A program made the translations under genes and the position numbers. The notes beneath the pieces are model-generated. The model saw only the letters and a program-made list of their open reading frames with translations, was not told the DNA's origin and did no database searches. DNA of 64,000 nt from Neorhizobium lilium (GTDB lineage Bacteria; Pseudomonadota; Alphaproteobacteria; Rhizobiales; Rhizobiaceae), in the NCBI RefSeq assembly GCF_004053875.1, contig NZ_SBIP01000003.1:496001-560000 (forward strand). Reading direction: 5' to 3'. This document shows, piece by piece, positions 9,237 to 17,465 of the stretch. Position 1 is the first letter of the stretch. Each line of letters opens with the position of its first letter.

Positions 9237-9989
9237 ATGACGAACAGGTTTCAGAACAGGGTCGTAATCGTGACAGGCGGGACGAGCGGCATCGGCCTTG
9301 CAACCGCAAAGGCCTTCGTGGCAGAGGGCGCCTGGGTGTTCATCACCGGCCGCCGTCAGCAGGCGCTTGATGCCGCAGTCAAAGAGATCGGCGGTGGTGT
9401 CGTCGGCGTCCAGGGCGACATGGGCATTCTCGCCGACATCGATCGCCTTTATGACACAGTCCAGCAGAAGCATTCCCAAATCGACGTCGTCTTCGCCAAT
9501 GCAGGTGGCGGGGAGTTCGCAGCACTTGGCGCTATTACCGAGGAGCATTATCAGAGCACGTTCGACACCAATGTGAAAGGCGTCCTCTTCACCGTCCAGA
9601 AAGCCTTGCCGCTGCTGCGCGATGGCGCTGCGATCGTGTTGACCTCTTCGACCACAAGCATTTCCGGGACGCCTGCATTCAGCGTCTATTCCGCGACGAA
9701 GGCGGCCATCCGGAATTTCGCACGCAACTGGATCCTCGACCTCAAGGATCGCCGTATCCGTGTCAACGCGATCAGCCCCGGTGTGACCGACACGGCCGGC
9801 CTCAACGAACTGTTCGGTAGCGGCGACCAAGCCGAGGGCACGAAAAACTATCTCGCAGGCCTCATTCCTGCCGGCCGTATCGGCAAACCTGAGGAAATCG
9901 CTAAAGCGGTGCTCTTCCTTGCCTCCGACGACGCTTCCTTCGTCAACGGCGTCGAGCTGTTTGTCGATGGCGGACAGGTTCAGATCTGA
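9237..9989 (+). CDS. Short-chain dehydrogenase/reductase (SDR)
   Basis: A 250-residue classical SDR. The cofactor motif TGGTSGIG is near residues 13-20, NAGGG near 85, and the catalytic Ser and YSATK (Tyr-x-x-x-Lys) fall in the TSSTTSISG...VYSATKAA region. The C-terminus (FVNGVELFVDGGQ) is typical. ATG 9237 follows GGAGAAAGACA, a good ribosome binding site; the open frame upstream is ignored. It is divergently transcribed from the LysR gene, which likely controls it. NAD(P)H-dependent oxidoreductase of unknown substrate. Confidence 0.92.
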   Translation: MTNRFQNRVVIVTGGTSGIGLATAKAFVAEGAWVFITGRRQQALDAAVKEIGGGVVGVQGDMGILADIDRLYDTVQQKHSQIDVVFANAGGGEFAALGAITEEHYQSTFDTNVKGVLFTVQKALPLLRDGAAIVLTSSTTSISGTPAFSVYSATKAAIRNFARNWILDLKDRRIRVNAISPGVTDTAGLNELFGSGDQAEGTKNYLAGLIPAGRIGKPEEIAKAVLFLASDDASFVNGVELFVDGGQVQI

Positions 9990-10081
9990 CCGCACCACCG
10001 ATTTGAAGACAAGACGATGTCCAACGACATCGCACCACTCACGGCACTATCGGGGAGAGCGTGAAGCTTTCCCCGAAAGTC

Positions 10082-10342
10082 TCACGTCCGCCTGCGGGAC
10101 GCGTCGATGCGTTCTTCGGCAAAGGCCCGTTCCAGTTCCATCTGCACGGCTGCCAGGTAGAGATGCGCCTGGTGCGAAACTTCGGCCTCCTCAACGCCCT
10201 GCTCGCGCAAGGCGCAAGCAAAGCGCATCATCTCGGCCCGCCAGAAGCGGTTTGCCTCTTCCCCGTGCAGGTCCTGAAGTGCCTTTACACATCGTCTGAT
10301 GTCGGCGGTGCGTCGATCTGCGGGAAACTGTACCAGTGACAT
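10082..10342 (-). CDS. Small hypothetical protein, DUF6074-like
   Basis: An 86-residue protein starting MSLVQFPADRR at 10342, with GGAG five bases before the ATG; the frame extends upstream to 10420 but without a comparable ribosome binding site. It is Arg/Ala/Glu-rich and predicted helical, with FWRAEMMRFACALREQG in the middle. It resembles the short rhizobial DUF6074 proteins that begin with a V-x-F-P motif; this is recognition by eye. No function is known. It stands alone, facing the SDR gene tail. Confidence 0.6.
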   Translation of the reverse strand: MSLVQFPADRRTADIRRCVKALQDLHGEEANRFWRAEMMRFACALREQGVEEAEVSHQAHLYLAAVQMELERAFAEERIDASRRRT

Positions 10343-10638
10343 GCGAACTCCGTTACTTGGCGCGAATCGCTGCGCCTTGAGAGCAACATTCGCCGTCAGT
10401 TCTTCAGAAAAGATAAACAAGCGTCACCCCTTCTGGTTTCATGGTCGCAATTGGCACGTCTGTGTTTCGCTTGAAGACATTTGGACCCTGCCGTTAGGCT
10501 TCGATTTTACATGACGTCGGCAGGGCGTGGATTAATCGCCTTCTCCATTGAAACTTTCCGCGCTCCCGGGGTTATTCCTCTTCGTCGGTATCGCGGCCGC
10601 TCCATGACGGGGCACATGGCCACTGACGGGAGAAGAGG

Positions 10639-10725
10639 ATGCAAAACCTATCGACCATTATCGCCATGGGTTTGGCTTTGGCAGCCTTGGGCTTTGTCCT
10701 GTACGAGTTCGTAGGGCGTTTCTAA
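10639..10725 (+). CDS. Putative 28-residue single-pass membrane peptide
   Basis: ATG at 10639 is preceded by GGAGAAGAGG, a strong ribosome binding site, and the frame runs 28 codons to TAA at 10723-10725. The peptide has a short polar head (MQNLSTI), a continuous hydrophobic segment of about 17 residues rich in Leu/Ala/Gly, and a short tail ending FVGRF. This is the form of a small inner-membrane protein. There is no assigned family. It is isolated between the DUF6074-like gene and the DNA glycosylase gene. Confidence 0.45.
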   Translation: MQNLSTIIAMGLALAALGFVLYEFVGRF

Positions 10726-10915
10726 ACCTTGGCCATCGGCGCGGCTGTGCGTCCTCTATGGTGGCAGCGTGCCGCCTTGTCCTTGCTTGCAAGCCTTTTT
10801 GCAATTCCGGATCGCGGTTACCACTGAAGCACCGGGCTGCGCGCGCGGACGCCCGAGACAAACACCGGGAACTTACTTATAGCTGCGCTTTCACGGATAA
10901 ATTGAAGCGCGGCCC

Positions 10916-11491
10916 ATGCTCCTGAACCAAGCATTCTTTTATCGCAGCGCCGTTGAGGTTGCGCATGATCTGATCGGCTACGAATTCGATCTTTCGGGCT
11001 GCGGCGGTATCATCGTGGAAACCGAAGCCTATGAGCCGGATGATCCGGCCTCGCACGCCTTCCGGGGGCCTAGCCCCCGCAACAGCGTGATGTTCGGCCC
11101 GCCGGCGCACCTCTACGTTTACCGCTCTTACGGGATCCACTGGTGCGCGAATTTCGTCTGCCGCCCGGGAAGTGCAGTGCTTATTCGGGCACTCCAGCCG
11201 GTCCGTGGCCTGGAAGATATGGCTGCACGGCGTGGCCGGCCCGATCCGCTTCTGTTGTGCTCCGGGCCTGGCCGTCTCTGTCAGGCGCTCGGCATCGGTA
11301 TCGAACACAACGGACAGCCGCTGCTGGAGGCACCTTTTACCTTGGCAGCACCGGACACTCAGGCGCAGGTGGTCACCGGACGTCGGATCGGCATCTCCCA
11401 GGCTGCCGATTTGCCTTGGCGCTTCGGCCTCGGGGGCTCTCTCCATGTCAGCCGGAAATTCAGCGGCCGTTACGGGCTGCCTCCGCTCTGA
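10916..11491 (+). CDS. DNA-3-methyladenine glycosylase (AAG/MPG type)
   Basis: A 191-residue enzyme of the alkyladenine DNA glycosylase family, which removes 3-methyladenine and other alkylated or deaminated purines in base-excision repair. The family's catalytic VETEAY motif (acidic Glu) is near residues 39-44, followed by the SHAFRGPSPRN and MFGPPAHLYVYRSYGIHWC blocks. Length matches bacterial members. No good ribosome binding site precedes ATG 10916, so expression may be low. It converges with bcsB, with only nine bases between the stops. Confidence 0.93.
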   Translation: MLLNQAFFYRSAVEVAHDLIGYEFDLSGCGGIIVETEAYEPDDPASHAFRGPSPRNSVMFGPPAHLYVYRSYGIHWCANFVCRPGSAVLIRALQPVRGLEDMAARRGRPDPLLLCSGPGRLCQALGIGIEHNGQPLLEAPFTLAAPDTQAQVVTGRRIGISQAADLPWRFGLGGSLHVSRKFSGRYGLPPL

Positions 11492-11500
11492 TCGGGTCGC

Positions 11501-13951
11501 CTACTCCCGGCCGATCCGTGACAGAAGGCCGGTGGTCGCAAGTCCGACGAGCACGGCGCTGGCGGCCAGAAGCAGGCTGTAGGACATGATATTGTCCGAG
11601 AGCCAGTTGGCTGCGATCAATCGTGCATTGGTGAAGGAGAGGCTTTGGGTCGGCAAGAAGCGGAACCAGCTGACCGCCACCGTATCGACCGGCACATCAG
11701 CGCCGCCATAGATGGCGATCCGGCCTTTGAGGGCATCCCAGTTATCCTGCATGGCGAACTGCTCCATTCCCTCGGCCAGCGCGTCGCCGCTGGGTGAAAT
11801 GATGGCCGTCCAGGTGCCCAGCCCCGTCGGATCGCTTTCCTGCGCAACGATCATCTTCGCGGTGCTGGGCGGCTTGTACATCTCGTTGGTCGCCGGTGCA
11901 AAGCGTAGCATGGTCGCCGAGAGGTCGAAGTTTTCCTTGGCCCAGTCGGCCAGGGCCGAGAACTGCCGGCTGAGGAAATTATTGCCTGTGCGATCCTGCC
12001 AGTCCCGCAGCGTGAGGGAAGACGCGGACGGTGCCTGACTGCCGCCATCGGGATTCCAACTGTTGCGGCTATCCTCATCGATCTTGAGTTGCGACAGGAC
12101 ATTGGCAGGGAACTCCGAGATCGATCCGACGAAGAGCGCATCCCGCCCTGCAGCGCGGGCGGCGGAGATCGTGACGCCGACCGGCATGATCCTGTGCGAG
12201 GCGACCGCCGTCTTGCCGAGGAAGGTTGCGGCTGACGAGAGCGTCTTTTCGTCAATACGCCCGAGGAAGAGGGAAACCGGCTCGCGACTGTTGGCATAGG
12301 GATAGCCCGTCCCGGCAACCGCACTGAGATTGGGGATCTGGGCAATGCGGGCGAAATCCGGCATTTCGAATTGCGAGCTGCCGAAAAGTGCAAAGCGGGA
12401 TTTGTCGTCGGCCGTTGCACCTGGCGCGCAGGCTTTGTCGGCCGCGGTCATGAGCGCCGCTTCGATGACGATCGTGTTCACCCCGGGCTTGAAATGCCGC
12501 AGCGTGAGCTTGATCGGAAGATGCCGGAGAATGGCGCCGCCCGTCGAGGTGATCGGCACGGTGGACGCAAGATTGCCGTTCACAAGAACGTCGATATGGC
12601 TGCCTGGCAGCACGCTGGCGCTGTAAGCCGCGTCGAGAAGGATGCGGGCCTCCCCATATGCGTTGGCGTAGAAGTCGGCTGGTACACCGATGGTGAACCG
12701 GGTCCGGTAGAGACGACCGGAGAATTCTTCACCCGCGACACCCATGTTGGCGAAGTTAACGAGACCACCGCCAAATAGCAGAGGCGTATCGACGCCGTTC
12801 CAGCTGAGCGTCGACAGGGCTTCGCGTCGTTGCGTAGCTGATCCGTCGGTGGACGTGACGAAGCTCTCGATCAGTCCCTGGATCGAGGGCCAGGTGGGAC
12901 CGGATAGAACGAGCGCAGAGGCGCCGTTGCCTCCGGGGTAATCGACGAAACTTGCGATCGCTGCAGCGGATGCGACGGAGGCGACATTCGGCAGCTGCGG
13001 CCTCAGCTCATCCGGCGTGCCGACGAAAACTGCAAGCTCCCCGGGCTGGAGGGTACCGGAGACCTGTTTCTGCAGGCTGAAAGACTGGTTGGGCATGCCG
13101 CCCGTCAGGGCGAGACCCTGCGCCAGGCGCATGAGCACATCGGTTGCGCCGAGCTGGTCGAGCGAGGGCACGATCAACCGGAAGCGCGTCCGGCCCTGGC
13201 CGTCGAGCCCCACGGCCCTCAGATCGTCGAGCCGCGTAAACCGCCCGCTTTGTTTGTTGTCGAAGGAGAGGAAGGTTTTCTTAGGGTCGATGTCGGTCCA
13301 GAGTTCGAAGGTGGATTCGACGGTGCAGTCCGTGCGGTGGCGCTGATCCGCGCGAAAACGGATGAGGTTCGCGCCTGCCTTCAGCACGCCTGCCGGAACC
13401 GTGACTGCCTGTTCCGTCGATTGATCTGAAGAAGCGATCCGCTTGGCGTAAAGCTGGACGTCGTTGACGGTGATACGGAGGTTGGAGACCTCGGGCGCCA
13501 CGAAGATCGAGTTCTTGTAGGCGAAATGAAGCTTGGCCGGCGACGCGGCCTGTTCGGCGGTCAGATAAACCGACCATGAACGCTGTTCGACCTCACCCGC
13601 CAGGCGAAGGCTTCCGGATGGCACGAGATAGCGTCGCCCCAGATCGACAGGCTCTGAAGTCTTGGCCTGAGAAGGTGCCGTCGCTTGTGCTGCGGGAGCC
13701 GGCGGCGTTGGCGTAACAGGCCTTGAAGGCAAGGCCTGGCGCGGCGGCGTCAACGGGATGTCACGCGACAAAGGTCTCGGCGGAGCGGCCGGAATTGGCG
13801 CCGACGGCGTGCTGGGGGCGGGGGCCGCTGCCGGAGGGGCTTGTCTCCCTTGCTCCGGCCCCATGTCGAAGGGGGCAGGTACAGGTGTTTGTGCCCATGC
13901 GCTTGACGCAGACAGGCAGGTGAGCAGAACCAGAAGGGCGGCTTTATTCAT
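11501..13951 (-). CDS. bcsB: Cellulose synthase periplasmic subunit BcsB
   Basis: An 816-residue periplasmic, membrane-anchored partner of BcsA. It has a signal peptide (MNKAALLVLLTCLSASSAWAQ), a proline/alanine-rich linker to about residue 110, a large carbohydrate-binding/ferredoxin-like region, and a C-terminal transmembrane helix (SYSLLLAASAVLVGLATTGLL) that in the family packs on BcsA. The start at 13951 has AGGAGG six bases upstream, 11 bases after the bcsA stop; the frame extends to 14113 but that part overlaps bcsA without a signal peptide. It guides the nascent glucan through the periplasm. Confidence 0.92.
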   Translation of the reverse strand: MNKAALLVLLTCLSASSAWAQTPVPAPFDMGPEQGRQAPPAAAPAPSTPSAPIPAAPPRPLSRDIPLTPPRQALPSRPVTPTPPAPAAQATAPSQAKTSEPVDLGRRYLVPSGSLRLAGEVEQRSWSVYLTAEQAASPAKLHFAYKNSIFVAPEVSNLRITVNDVQLYAKRIASSDQSTEQAVTVPAGVLKAGANLIRFRADQRHRTDCTVESTFELWTDIDPKKTFLSFDNKQSGRFTRLDDLRAVGLDGQGRTRFRLIVPSLDQLGATDVLMRLAQGLALTGGMPNQSFSLQKQVSGTLQPGELAVFVGTPDELRPQLPNVASVASAAAIASFVDYPGGNGASALVLSGPTWPSIQGLIESFVTSTDGSATQRREALSTLSWNGVDTPLLFGGGLVNFANMGVAGEEFSGRLYRTRFTIGVPADFYANAYGEARILLDAAYSASVLPGSHIDVLVNGNLASTVPITSTGGAILRHLPIKLTLRHFKPGVNTIVIEAALMTAADKACAPGATADDKSRFALFGSSQFEMPDFARIAQIPNLSAVAGTGYPYANSREPVSLFLGRIDEKTLSSAATFLGKTAVASHRIMPVGVTISAARAAGRDALFVGSISEFPANVLSQLKIDEDSRNSWNPDGGSQAPSASSLTLRDWQDRTGNNFLSRQFSALADWAKENFDLSATMLRFAPATNEMYKPPSTAKMIVAQESDPTGLGTWTAIISPSGDALAEGMEQFAMQDNWDALKGRIAIYGGADVPVDTVAVSWFRFLPTQSLSFTNARLIAANWLSDNIMSYSLLLAASAVLVGLATTGLLSRIGRE

Positions 13952-13962
13952 GGCAAGCCTCC

Positions 13963-16134
13963 TCATGCTTCCTCGGTCGGGCGTTTCCGGCCCATGTCCT
14001 TGACCAGATAACCGAGACCGCGGGTCGTTTGGTAGAGCGCGATGCCCAGGAACCACACCGTACCACGTAACAGGCCCGGATTGTGACGGCGTCCCATCTG
14101 GAACTGCGTCCACTGTGCAGAATTGGCGAAGATCAGGTCGGCGATCAGCCGGTGGTCGGTGGCTTTCTGCGGCATGTAACGGCAGCCGATAGAGGTCACA
14201 TCGCCGATACTGTCGAAGTTGCGGATTTCGATGGGAAGGTCGCTTATCGGCATGTCGCCATAGGGCTGAAAGCGGATCTTGCCGACGTTCTGGATGGAGA
14301 AGTCGCGGAAGCCCTCGTTATAAACCTGCAGCGCCGCACCGTTGACGGAGACATCCTCGATCGTGGCGGTGAACCAGCGGTCGCCGATGCCGAATTCGCA
14401 GCGCCGACTGACGCGAACGCGCCGTGACGACTGCCGCTCGCCCCGTTCCGACACGACGCCGAGCGCGCATCCGGCGATGATGATGTTGAGCAGGTTCCAG
14501 CCGCCGACGACCAGCGTCACATCGGCCTTATAGGGTTCGGCATAGATGCGGTAGACGCTCATGCCGAAGGCAACCACCAAAACAGCGAAGATGACGAAGA
14601 AGGGCCGGCTGATTTCGGAAAGCCGGCTCACCGAGACGGATTCGTCCTTGGCCGTCACCTTGAAGGTCGGCTTGCGTGGGTTGAGCATGACCGACACCAC
14701 CGCGGGCAGAAGATGCACCGTCTGGACGTATTCGTATAGCTCGGAAATCCAAGGCCAGCGGAACGAACCATAAAGGTAGTTCTGCATCAGCATGTTCACG
14801 ACCATGTAGGTCAGCGAATAGACGAGGAATTCGCCGCCGGAGGAGGTGAAGATCTGTAGGTCGAAGAACAGGTAGAACAGCGGCGCGAACAGGAAGATGG
14901 TGCGCGGGAAGGGGAAGAGCCAGAACAGCGTCGATGACATGTAGCACAGGCGCTGCGGGAAGGAGAGCCCGCGCTTGAGTGGCGGGAAGCGGAAGCGGAG
15001 GATCTGCATCATCCCCTGCGCCCAGCGGCTGCGCTGGCCGATGAAGCTTGCAAACGTCGCGGGCTGAAGCCCGGCGATCAGCGGCCGGTCCACATAGATG
15101 CTGTGCCAGCCCAGCCCGTGCAGATCGAGCGCCGTCTCGCAGTCTTCCGTGATGCTGATGCCGCTGAACCCGTTGGAAACTTCCAGCGCCTTGCGGTTGA
15201 GAACGGCCGCCGAGCCGCAGAAGAAGGCGGCGTTCCACTTGTCGAGGCCGCGTTGGATGATACCGTAGAACATCTCGTTCTCGCTCGGCATCTTCTCGAA
15301 CGTTCGCAGATTGCGCTCGACCGGGTCCGGATTGAGGAAGAAATGCGGGGTCTGGACGAGAAAGAGCTTCGGATGGTTTTCGAAGTAATGAACCGTTTCC
15401 AGCAGGAAGTCGCGTGCAGGAGCGTGGTCTGCATCGAACACCGCGATCAGCTCCCCGGAGGAATGGGCAAGGCCGTTATTGAGATTGCCGGCCTTGGCAT
15501 GCTCGTTGCGCTCTCGGGTGAGGTAGCGCACGCCCAAGTCGTCGCAAAGCTGCTGCAGGGCCTTCTGGCGCTGCTCTGCTGCGCGGGCGTCGGCGACATT
15601 GGCGGACTTGCGTTTCTGGACGGTGCTGCCGTCGTCCAGCAGCCAGACGGTGAACTTGTCGGCCGGATAATCCATGTTGCGCGCGGCGGCAAGCGTATTG
15701 GCGAGCAGGCCTTCGTCCTCGTTGTAGGACGGAACGAAGACATCGACGGTCGGCAACCGGCCCGTCGCCTTGCCGACGATCTTGCGCGGCGGCAGAGGCA
15801 TGGCGACGACGAACAGGCTCAAGCCCAGCATAAGCACGCTGTACATTTCGGCCAGATAGACGAGCAGGCCCGGAATGAAGTTTTCCAGCTGGTTGACCGG
15901 CGGAAGCGTGCTTGTCGTGCGCCAGTAGACATACCGGAGCACCATGGCAGTGCCGAAGGCGAGCGCGACCAGACGCCATTTGCCCTCTGCATTGAGGAGC
16001 TTGATGATCGTCATGGCTCCGACGATCAAAATGCTGGCGATCAGCTGTGTCCGGGTGTTGATGGGCAACGTCACCAGGAGCACGATCATCAGGGTTGCAA
16101 GGGCCCAGACGACGGCGGAGAATGCGGTACGCAT
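13963..16134 (-). CDS. bcsA: Cellulose synthase catalytic subunit BcsA (with PilZ domain)
   Basis: A 723-residue inner-membrane GT2 processive synthase polymerising UDP-glucose into beta-1,4-glucan. Transmembrane helices flank a cytoplasmic catalytic domain with LLDDGST (near 165), FDADHAP (near 235), the TED catalytic base in ITEDCETAL, and the QRSRW (QxxRW) motif. A C-terminal PilZ domain shows RRVRVSRR and DVSVNGAAL, the c-di-GMP-binding signatures, so cellulose output should respond to c-di-GMP. It is followed by bcsB and preceded by bcsN on the same strand. Confidence 0.95.
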   Translation of the reverse strand: MRTAFSAVVWALATLMIVLLVTLPINTRTQLIASILIVGAMTIIKLLNAEGKWRLVALAFGTAMVLRYVYWRTTSTLPPVNQLENFIPGLLVYLAEMYSVLMLGLSLFVVAMPLPPRKIVGKATGRLPTVDVFVPSYNEDEGLLANTLAAARNMDYPADKFTVWLLDDGSTVQKRKSANVADARAAEQRQKALQQLCDDLGVRYLTRERNEHAKAGNLNNGLAHSSGELIAVFDADHAPARDFLLETVHYFENHPKLFLVQTPHFFLNPDPVERNLRTFEKMPSENEMFYGIIQRGLDKWNAAFFCGSAAVLNRKALEVSNGFSGISITEDCETALDLHGLGWHSIYVDRPLIAGLQPATFASFIGQRSRWAQGMMQILRFRFPPLKRGLSFPQRLCYMSSTLFWLFPFPRTIFLFAPLFYLFFDLQIFTSSGGEFLVYSLTYMVVNMLMQNYLYGSFRWPWISELYEYVQTVHLLPAVVSVMLNPRKPTFKVTAKDESVSVSRLSEISRPFFVIFAVLVVAFGMSVYRIYAEPYKADVTLVVGGWNLLNIIIAGCALGVVSERGERQSSRRVRVSRRCEFGIGDRWFTATIEDVSVNGAALQVYNEGFRDFSIQNVGKIRFQPYGDMPISDLPIEIRNFDSIGDVTSIGCRYMPQKATDHRLIADLIFANSAQWTQFQMGRRHNPGLLRGTVWFLGIALYQTTRGLGYLVKDMGRKRPTEEA

Positions 16135-16180
16135 AGACGTCTACCTCCGCAGTCCGGCTGACGCCGATAAAACATGGCGA

Positions 16181-17257
16181 TCAACGACAGACAAGGTTGG
16201 TGCCCCCCTTTTGGGTGGAGCAGGATGGGGAGGGGACAGCGACGTTGGTCGTCGCTGGCGATACGGAGGGAGACGGAACGAGAGGTGCAGGAGAACCGGC
16301 TTGGACGGGGATGGCGCTTCCACCAGGCCCCGGCACCTGCGGCACCCCTGGTGCCAAAGGCATAGTTGTGGCCGGTTGTGCGACCGGAGCCGTATCCGCC
16401 GCGCGGCGCCGTACGGCGGTCGCCGGAGCAGCCAGAGGCGCTGAGTTCATCATCATCGATTGCCGCTGGGGAATGACGGGAACCATAGGCTCTGTGCTCG
16501 CAGGCCGCGGATAGGTGGGGGCGCCGTTACCGCCAAGCGTCGGGGAAACTCCACTCGGCTCCCCATAGGGGTTCCAGCCACCGGCATCCACCGCGCCGAC
16601 AATGGTGAAATGATACATGATGGCGAGCAGCTTCTGCTCGGTGGCGCCCGCTTCGCAGACGCGCAGCCGGATCTGGATGGAGCCGTAATTGGCAAATGGA
16701 GACATGGTGCCGGTGGGCGAACGCACCTGCTGCCAACCATAGATGCAAAGATCGGTTCCCGCTCCGCGCCCGAAGGCATAGCCGAACGGACCATAGCTGT
16801 TCTGGACGTAGAAATTCGAGCGGGCCATGCGAATACCGGGCAGAGCCCTGCGCATTTCGGAGGCGATGCCGGCTTCGGTCACGGGCGTCGAGGTCAGAGC
16901 GTTCGAGCTCATCCGGAAAGGCGCAACAGTGCCGAAAACCTGGGCTTTCAGCATGTTCTGGCCGGGTGTCATGGCGGAAGTGAAGAGGTGAATCTCCTGC
17001 TCGATAGCGTTGTCGTAGCGCCTTTCGATAACGTTGACGATACCGGGGCCGGCTGGCGGCGGCATGACCAGGGCCTGTTCGACGGTGACGGTCTTGACCG
17101 TAGAGCCCATCTGTACCGGCTGGCCTGCGCAGCTGGAGATAGCGAGCGGAAGCAAGGCAGCGAGGATCCCGAAGCCGCGTCGCAATTCGCGCTTCTCATT
17201 CCGGCCGCTGATGATCTGCCTGTCTGCCATAAAGCACTCGCATTCACGGGCAGTCAT
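16181..17257 (-). CDS. bcsN: Cellulose biosynthesis protein BcsN, putative lipoprotein
   Basis: A 358-residue protein resembling the rhizobial BcsN family found beside bcsA/bcsB. A hydrophobic segment (GFGILAALLPLAISSC) ends in ISSC, a plausible lipobox, so it is probably an envelope lipoprotein. The first 220 residues hold the conserved domain; the last 120 are Pro/Ala/Val-rich low-complexity sequence. ATG 17257 and ATG 17230 are both possible starts, neither with a strong ribosome binding site. It lies 46 bases upstream of bcsA. Molecular role unknown; an assembly or export accessory is inferred. Confidence 0.75.
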   Translation of the reverse strand: MTARECECFMADRQIISGRNEKRELRRGFGILAALLPLAISSCAGQPVQMGSTVKTVTVEQALVMPPPAGPGIVNVIERRYDNAIEQEIHLFTSAMTPGQNMLKAQVFGTVAPFRMSSNALTSTPVTEAGIASEMRRALPGIRMARSNFYVQNSYGPFGYAFGRGAGTDLCIYGWQQVRSPTGTMSPFANYGSIQIRLRVCEAGATEQKLLAIMYHFTIVGAVDAGGWNPYGEPSGVSPTLGGNGAPTYPRPASTEPMVPVIPQRQSMMMNSAPLAAPATAVRRRAADTAPVAQPATTMPLAPGVPQVPGPGGSAIPVQAGSPAPLVPSPSVSPATTNVAVPSPSCSTQKGGTNLVCR

Positions 17258-17465
17258 AGCCCGACCGTTGCCGTCTCAAGGAAGCGTCCTAACCAAAATA
17301 GGAGCCGCAACGCATTTGTCGCGTCAATCTCAGTATCTGATGCGCGAAATGTAAAATGTTCGTTAACCATCTCCGCGCATTCTTCGGGAAAATGGTCAAT
17401 CCGCACTTTGTCGTGTGCGCCAACGGCACAAATCGTTTACAATTTTGTGCAGCACCGGAGTCTAC
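17258..17465. promoter_or_regulatory. Divergent promoter region between bcsN and the TPR gene
   Basis: The 208 bases between divergent starts are AT-richer than the flanks (for example ATGTAAAATGTTCGTTAACC near 17350). Both the bcsNAB operon and the TPR gene must be started from here. No specific operator was identified. Confidence 0.5.

Noticed and set aside
13952-14113. Extended BcsB start
   Set aside because: It would overlap bcsA by 50 codons and hide the signal peptide; AGGAGG sits before ATG 13951.
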